Source: Nocardioidaceae bacterium UBA4001 (GTDB lineage Bacteria > Actinomycetota > Actinomycetes > Propionibacteriales > Nocardioidaceae). From it: a stretch of DNA of 64,000 nt. How positions within the stretch are numbered: the first letter of the stretch is position 1; every line of letters starts with the position of its first letter. This document shows, one piece after another, positions 59,530 to 64,000 of this stretch. The notes beneath the pieces are model-generated. The model had not been told where the DNA came from. It did no database searches and saw nothing but the letters and a program-made list of their open reading frames with translations. A program made the position numbers and the translations under genes. Location: the NCBI GenBank assembly GCA_002384855.1, contig DGBP01000049.1:48345-112344 (forward strand). Reading direction: 5' to 3'.

Positions 59530-60624
59530 ATGTCCGTGCGTGCTCGGGTGCAGAACCTCACGGTGCTCGGCGCCGTCGCGATCGTCGCTGTCCTTTGCCT
59601 GCCCGGCTCTGCCGCCGCCCACTCCCTCGACACTGCCGGGTACTCCGAGGTCAGGCAGGACGCCGAGGACCTGCGCTACGACCTGATCGTGGACTTCGCC
59701 GCCCTAGCGGCGGCGACGGGCATCGGGGGGCCAGGTGGCGGCGCGTCAGCGGACGCGGACGACGTACTTCGAGCCGACAGGGCTCTCCTCGCCGACTACG
59801 TCGACTCGCGGCTCCGGGTGCTCGTCGACGGCGTCGTCTGCACGGGCAACCTGGACGACACCGGTGTGGAGGAACGGCTCGGCGAGCCCTACGCACGAGT
59901 CTCGTTGACCTACGACTGTCCTGCGGCCGGGGCGTACGAGATCAACTACACGGCGCTGGTCGGGGATATCGACCCGGGGCACAGGAACATTGTCGACTAC
60001 CACTTGGCCGAGGGCAGTGGGCGGTTCGTCTTCGACTCCGCAGAAACCAGCCTCGTCGTGGGTGAGGCGAGCGTGGTCCGTCAGGTCTACCGGTTCGCCG
60101 CCCTCGGTTTCGGCCACATCCCACAAGGCCTGGACCACCTGCTGTTCCTCGTTGCTCTCCTGATCGGCGCACGCAACCTCCGCGAGCTCCTCGCCGTGGT
60201 CACCGTCTTCACAGCGGCACACAGTCTGTCCCTGGTCCTGGCCGCCACCGCCACGCTCAGCTTCCCGGACTCGGTTGTCGAACCGCTCATCGCACTGTCC
60301 ATCGTCTACGTCGCTGCGGAGAACCTGATCCAGAACGAACCGTCCCGCTTCCGACTCCTGGCGGTCTTCGGGTTCGGCCTCCTGCATGGAGTGGGTTTCG
60401 CCGGAGCTCTCGGGTTTTCTGGCGACGCACGGCTGTCATTCTGGCCCCTTCTCGGGTTCAACCTCGGTGTCGAGCTGGCACAGGCGCTCGTAGTCGCCGG
60501 GCTCTTCCCACTGCTGCTGTTCGCGCGTCGGTTCGGCTGGTCGCGGCATCTACGCCAGGCCGCATCCGGATCCATCGCGCTTGTCGGCCTTGCGTGGTTC
60601 TCCGTGCGTCTGCTGTCGACGTGA
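59530..60624 (+). CDS. HupE/UreJ-type metal transporter-like membrane protein
   Basis: Protein of 364 aa. Signal peptide ending GSAAAHS, so a His starts the mature chain. An exported domain of about 150 residues follows (RVLVDGVVCTGNLDDTGVEE with two Cys in CTGN and YDCP). The C-terminal half has six or seven helices and the HupE/UreJ_2 motifs FGHIPQGLDHLLFLVALLIG, FTAAHSLSLVLAATATL and GFGLLHGVGFAGALGF with membrane His residues. The family transports nickel, cobalt or copper. Position near copCD suggests copper. Confidence 0.8.
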   Translation: MSVRARVQNLTVLGAVAIVAVLCLPGSAAAHSLDTAGYSEVRQDAEDLRYDLIVDFAALAAATGIGGPGGGASADADDVLRADRALLADYVDSRLRVLVDGVVCTGNLDDTGVEERLGEPYARVSLTYDCPAAGAYEINYTALVGDIDPGHRNIVDYHLAEGSGRFVFDSAETSLVVGEASVVRQVYRFAALGFGHIPQGLDHLLFLVALLIGARNLRELLAVVTVFTAAHSLSLVLAATATLSFPDSVVEPLIALSIVYVAAENLIQNEPSRFRLLAVFGFGLLHGVGFAGALGFSGDARLSFWPLLGFNLGVELAQALVVAGLFPLLLFARRFGWSRHLRQAASGSIALVGLAWFSVRLLST

Positions 60625-60663
60625 CCGGCGACCGCCGGCACGCATCAACGGAAGGTGAGAGAG

Positions 60664-62451
60664 ATGAGTGTGATCTCAGGGCCGAGAGCGAGGAAAGCGC
60701 CGACCGTGCTTCTCGCGACGGTGGCGTCCCTCGCGGCGTTGACCGCTGTCAAGCCCGCCATCAGCTGGGCGGAGGAAACAGGGTCGGTGCAGAACGCCAG
60801 CGGAGTGGTGTTCGAGGACCGCAACCGCAACGGTCGCCAAGACGCGGCCGAGCCCGGCGTACCTGACGTCTCGGTCTCGAACGGCCGGGACGTCGTGAGC
60901 ACCGACGAGGAGGGTCGCTACAACATCGGTGTGGACGAGCAGACCATCGTCTTCGTCACACAGCCGGCCGGCTACACCGTTCCGGTGGACGAGCACCAAC
61001 TGCCACAGTTCTACTACATCCACTACCCCGACGGCTCCCCCGTCGAGACGCGGTATCCCGGGATCGCGCCGACCGGACCGATGCCGGAGTCGATCGACTT
61101 CGCGCTCCACAGGTCCACGGTCGGCACGGACTTCACCGCGCTCCTCTTCGCCGACCCGCAGACCCGTACTCTGGCCGAGCTCGAGGACCTGCGTGCCGAC
61201 GTCGTCGAGGAGCTCGATGGATCCGCCGCGTCATTCGGCATCACCGCCGGCGACGTGGTGAACGACCCGCTCGACCTGTTCGGCCCTCACAACGAGATCG
61301 TCTCCACGCTCGGCATTCCGTGGTGGAACCTTCCCGGAAACCACGACATGAACTACGACGTACCCGACGACACCTACTCGACCGAGACGTACAAGAGCGT
61401 GTACGGGCCCACGGACTACTCCTTCGAGTACGGCGACGTCCACTTCGTGAACCTCGACAACATCGACTACCTCGGTCAGGGCCGCGGGTACCGCGGCTAC
61501 CTCGACCCGCGGCGGCTGGAGTGGCTCGCGAACGATCTTGCCCGTGTCCCGGCCGACAAGCTGATCGTGATCAGCACGCACATCCCGCTGCGCACCGAGG
61601 CGATCGGCAACCAGGCGCAGAACACCGTCAACCTCCAGGAACTCTTCGACATTCTCGAGGGTCGGGAGCACGTCTTCTCCACCGCTGGCCACGACACCTC
61701 CAACAGCTGGCAGATGTACCTGGAGCCCGGCGAGGAGCGCCCGACCCCTCCGGGTGCCCAGTCGGCCGTCTGGAACGGGCCGAAGACCTTCCATCACCAG
61801 GTGCTCGCCGAGGTTCGCGGGGGTGGCTGGAAGACAGGGCCTACCGACGAACGCGGCATCCAGGCCGCTGACATGGCCGACGGGAACCCCAACGGCTACT
61901 ACTTCCTGTCCGTCGACGGTCACAAGTACCGGATGCGCTACAAACCGGCCAGCCTGCCCGCAAGCTTCCAGTCGCGCATCACGATGCGCGGGGGTGTCGG
62001 CAACCACGAGCTCGCCGACGGTACCCCCGTGTGGATTCCGTCCGGTGCCAGCGGATCCAAGGGCATCAGCCCAACACCATGGTTCGCCCCTGCTGATTGG
62101 CGGTCCGCCGAGCAGCCAGTGCTCGAGGTCAACGTCTTCGACGGGGGCATCCGTCACCGCGTGGAGGCCCGGTTCGACAGCGGTAGGTTCACCCCGATGG
62201 AGAACAACCCACCGGTGTTCGGGCTCACCGACGGGCAACCGGGCGGCAACCTGGACACCTACATCAGAACCCTCCGCGAGAACCTCCCAGGGCCTGAGCG
62301 TCCGGTGAACCCCCAGCCTTCCTCCCACATCTGGACCCTTCCGATTCCCGACCGTCTTGGACCCGGCCCGCACAAGGTCACCGTGCGAAGCGTCGACCCA
62401 TACGGCCGCACCTCGATCGCAACCCAGCGCTTCGAGATCCGCGTCCCCTGA
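60664..62451 (+). CDS. Secreted calcineurin-like phosphoesterase with SdrD B-type domain
   Basis: Protein of 595 aa. Signal peptide ends near SWAEE. An SdrD B-like beta domain (GVVFEDRNRNGRQDAAEPGV, then VSTDEEGRYNIGVDEQ) covers about residues 45-150. The metallophosphatase core has TALLFADPQTRTLAELED, AGDVVNDPLDL, and WWNLPGNHDMNYDVPDD, plus VISTHIPLRTE and TAGHDTSNSWQM for the metal His/Asp set. The C-terminal domain (from about residue 420) is beta-rich. The architecture is that of extracellular calcineurin-like proteins linked to HupE/UreJ neighbours. Confidence 0.85.
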   Translation: MSVISGPRARKAPTVLLATVASLAALTAVKPAISWAEETGSVQNASGVVFEDRNRNGRQDAAEPGVPDVSVSNGRDVVSTDEEGRYNIGVDEQTIVFVTQPAGYTVPVDEHQLPQFYYIHYPDGSPVETRYPGIAPTGPMPESIDFALHRSTVGTDFTALLFADPQTRTLAELEDLRADVVEELDGSAASFGITAGDVVNDPLDLFGPHNEIVSTLGIPWWNLPGNHDMNYDVPDDTYSTETYKSVYGPTDYSFEYGDVHFVNLDNIDYLGQGRGYRGYLDPRRLEWLANDLARVPADKLIVISTHIPLRTEAIGNQAQNTVNLQELFDILEGREHVFSTAGHDTSNSWQMYLEPGEERPTPPGAQSAVWNGPKTFHHQVLAEVRGGGWKTGPTDERGIQAADMADGNPNGYYFLSVDGHKYRMRYKPASLPASFQSRITMRGGVGNHELADGTPVWIPSGASGSKGISPTPWFAPADWRSAEQPVLEVNVFDGGIRHRVEARFDSGRFTPMENNPPVFGLTDGQPGGNLDTYIRTLRENLPGPERPVNPQPSSHIWTLPIPDRLGPGPHKVTVRSVDPYGRTSIATQRFEIRVP

Positions 62452-63046
62452 CGGGAGCGCGCGACCGGACAGTCGCGCGAGTAGCCCCGGGGTCAGACCA
62501 GCTCGCCCCGGGGCTAGACCCGGCCGGCGTGTAATGAGCGGCGCGCCCTGTCTCGCGAGACCGGGAATGGTCATTCATCGGTGGTTCCTCCTGCATCCAC
62601 AGGGAAGAACGGTGCACAGGCGCCCCGGTCCGCCAGCGGGCTCGAGTCCTTCGGCCTGGAGCCGAGTTTGTGCCCGAACTGCTGCAAAGCGCCGGTGGCC
62701 CGGATACGTTGAGATCCTGGACCGCTGGCCGACGGCGCCGCTGGAGGGCGCCGCCCGGTCACAACCGAGAGGTACGCCCCATGCCGGTCTTCATGGTGGA
62801 GAGCGCCAGCCTCGGCCTGTCTCCCAGCCGCGTCCGGAGGCCCATGGGTGCACTGGATTCCGGCCACCAGAAGCGCGACTGAGGCCTGCGCGAAGACAGT
62901 CCGTTGGCCGGTAGTGGTCTGCAGGCTCAACGGTCCGGGGCAGTGAAGGCGATGGCGGCACTGGTTGTCGCGCGCCGGAATCAGACGTCCTCCGCGAGCC
63001 GCACCGCGTCGGCCCACGGGGCACGGCGGTGGATGAGTGCGCGGCA
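62452..63046. other. Gene-poor stretch with decayed sequence
   Basis: About 600 bp with no supported gene. A short frame at 62781-62883 (MPVFMVESASLGLSPS) has a ribosome-site-like GAGAGG ahead and the beginning typical of DUF4242-like proteins, but breaks off after 33 codons, so it may be another remnant. Confidence 0.35.
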
Positions 63047-63270
63047 CCCACGGTCGACCTCGACGAGCTCGACCGGCTGGCACACGACATGGACGCCGCG
63101 GCACGGGGTTCCGTCGCGGATGTAGACCGGGTCACCGAGCTGAACAACCGCTTCCACCGGCTGATTCTCGAGGGGTCGAGGACCGACGACCGGGCAGCGT
63201 CGTCTCGTCGGTGGTGCGGGTTCCGCTCGTATGGCGGACGTTCTCGCACTACAGCGACGCCGACCTGGAG
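63047..63270 (+). pseudogene. Remnant of a GntR/FCD regulator
   Basis: The frame reads VDLDELDRLAHDMDAAARGS and VTELNNRFHRLILEGSR, nearly the same as the FCD domain of the regulator at 32591. After a frameshift near 63185, it continues SVVSSVVRVPLVWRTFSHYS and then DADL. The DNA-binding domain and the domain end are missing. At 63270 it joins directly into a pentapeptide-repeat sequence. Confidence 0.75.
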
Positions 63271-63674
63271 TTCGTCCGGTACACCGACCTGAACCTCACG
63301 CGCCTCGACCTGGCTGACGCCCTCGTCGAGTCCGCGCGGCTGGTGAGCGTCACCGCCGGGTGCACTTCGTCGGGTGCAAGCTCAGCTACGTCAACCTCCG
63401 TGGCGCCGAGCTCGTCGACGTCGCGTTCACCGACTGCACCATCGAGGAGCTCGACCTGGTCAACGCCCGCCTCCTCCGGGTCTCGTTGCCCGGGACCCGG
63501 GTGGAGCACCTGAACGTCCGGCACAGCGAGCTGCGTGACGTCGACCTCCGGGGAGCTCGGCTCTCCGCGATCGACGGGGTCATGGAGCTGCGCGGCGCCG
63601 TCATCAGCGCGGAGCAGCTCACGCTCCTCGCTCCGCTCCTGGCGGATGCTCTGGGGATGACGGTCGAGTCCTGA
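63271..63674 (+). pseudogene. Truncated pentapeptide-repeat protein gene
   Basis: The first frame, continuing from the GntR remnant, reads FVRYTDLNLTRLDLADALVE. A frameshift near 63355 switches to HFVGCKLSYVNLRGAELVDV and VAFTDCTIEELDLVNARLLR, and the chain ends IDGVMELRGAVISAEQLTLL with a normal C-terminus. Pentapeptide A(D/N)LXX-like repeats form a right-handed beta-helix. The N-terminal repeats are missing and the frame is broken, so this is probably not functional; the 105-codon downstream frame alone could still be translated from GTG at 63360. Confidence 0.6.
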
Positions 63675-63830
63675 CCGTCGTACCGCATCTGCGTCTCTTC
63701 CCGGCTGCCGGCTGCCGGCTGCCGTGATGGTGACGAGCGCCGCCTTCGTCTGCTCGGCGCAACCCGGCGTGAGCTGACGCGCATCCGCTCCGTGGTGGCT
63801 CGGCGCGACCCGCGGACCCGGCGGCGTGGA

Positions 63831-63892
63831 CCGGTCGCCGCAGTCCGGTCGCCGCAGTCCGGTCGCCGCCCGGTCGCCGCCCGGTCGCCGTG
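63831..63892. repeat. Short GC-rich tandem repeats
   Basis: Five consecutive units starting CCGGTCGCCG: two of 14 bp (CCGGTCGCCGCAGT), two of 11 bp (CCGGTCGCCGC) and a last diverged one. Located in the non-coding tail of the window (63675-64000), where I see no gene. Confidence 0.6.
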
Positions 63893-64000
63893 GTCCAACC
63901 GGACAACGCGGATCATCCGACCGACCTGTCTCGAATTGTGAGATAAACCACGGAAACTGTCGGTGGCGTTCGAAAGTCTGTCCTGGATCTCTGCTTGAGT

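Noticed and set aside
62571..63104. Minus-strand frame of 177 codons in the tail region
   Set aside because: Overlaps the GntR remnant antisense and shows no domain; treated as non-coding.
63831..63892. CRISPR array or origin iterons
   Set aside because: Units are 11-14 bp, directly adjacent and GC-only; no spacers and no replication genes nearby.

Overview
The window is very GC-rich DNA with GTG starts, 1-4 bp ATGA/GTGA gene overlaps, an ETF:menaquinone-oxidoreductase-type protein and a CYTH-CHAD protein. Together these suggest an actinobacterium, most likely of the Nocardioidaceae type; that placement is inference. No rRNA, tRNA, CRISPR array or transposase was recognised.

Layout. (1) 1-9.3 kb: an MFS transporter cut by the left edge, a tartrate/D-malate-type dehydrogenase, and two divergent catabolic operons facing each other across a 12-bp-arm palindrome (3751-3781). 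The plus-strand operon (CoA transferase, MmgE/PrpD protein, acyl-CoA dehydrogenase, FAS1/MaoC-like hydratase, CitE-like lyase) reads as activation, oxidation, hydration and C-C cleavage of a branched C4/C5 dicarboxylate. It ends in the remnant of a methyltransferase gene. (2) 9.3-19.8 kb: assorted single genes (SRPBCC, CYTH-CHAD, glycosyltransferase, carboxyethylornithine-synthase-like, NYN nuclease) and a three-gene unit of an unknown protein, an EEP-fold nuclease/phosphatase and a patatin phospholipase. (3) 19.8-25.8 kb: a GNAT enzyme, an acyl-ACP-reductase-like protein coupled to a fatty-acyl-reductase-like SDR, a lipoprotein nuclease and a GalE-like epimerase. (4) 25.7-33.3 kb: an operon for a hydantoin-like compound (HMG-CoA-lyase-like, N-carbamoylsarcosine-amidase-like, hydantoinase B and A, CoA transferase) diverging from a GntR/FCD regulator, with two identical TTGCATACAAC boxes between them.

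(5) 34.3-55.0 kb is the centrepiece: an almost unbroken minus-strand run of about 18 kb encoding a sulfur-oxidising heterodisulfide-reductase-like (sHdr) pathway. In transcription order it is tusA, dsrE, shdrC1, shdrB1, shdrA, shdrH, a C2B2-fusion (shdrB3), lipoate ligase, lbpA, LipS-like radical SAM, second lipoate ligase, second LipS-like radical SAM, etfB, etfA, membrane ETF:quinone-oxidoreductase-type protein, winged-helix protein, zinc-finger protein, lbpA, lbpA, a 43-aa membrane peptide, dsrE2 and a Rieske protein. A fourth lbpA with a glutaredoxin-like gene lies divergently beside it, and an Mrp/NBP35 Fe-S carrier lies at the far end. TusA and the DsrE proteins should pass sulfane sulfur to the sHdr complex. 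Lipoyl groups on the LbpA proteins, made by the local LipS/ligase enzymes, serve as cofactor. Electrons should leave through EtfAB and the membrane protein to the quinone pool. Matching CRP-like sites (ATGTG-N8-CACAT) lie upstream of the two ends.

(6) 55-64 kb: copper-type genes (copC, copD, a multicopper-oxidase remnant, HupE/UreJ-like protein), a FabL-type enoyl reductase plus malonyltransferase with a decayed pyruvate-dehydrogenase E1-alpha gene, a secreted calcineurin-like phosphoesterase, and a tail of gene fragments. The tail includes a broken copy of the 32.6-kb GntR regulator joined to a broken pentapeptide-repeat gene. The density of pseudogenes marks this end as a decaying accessory region.
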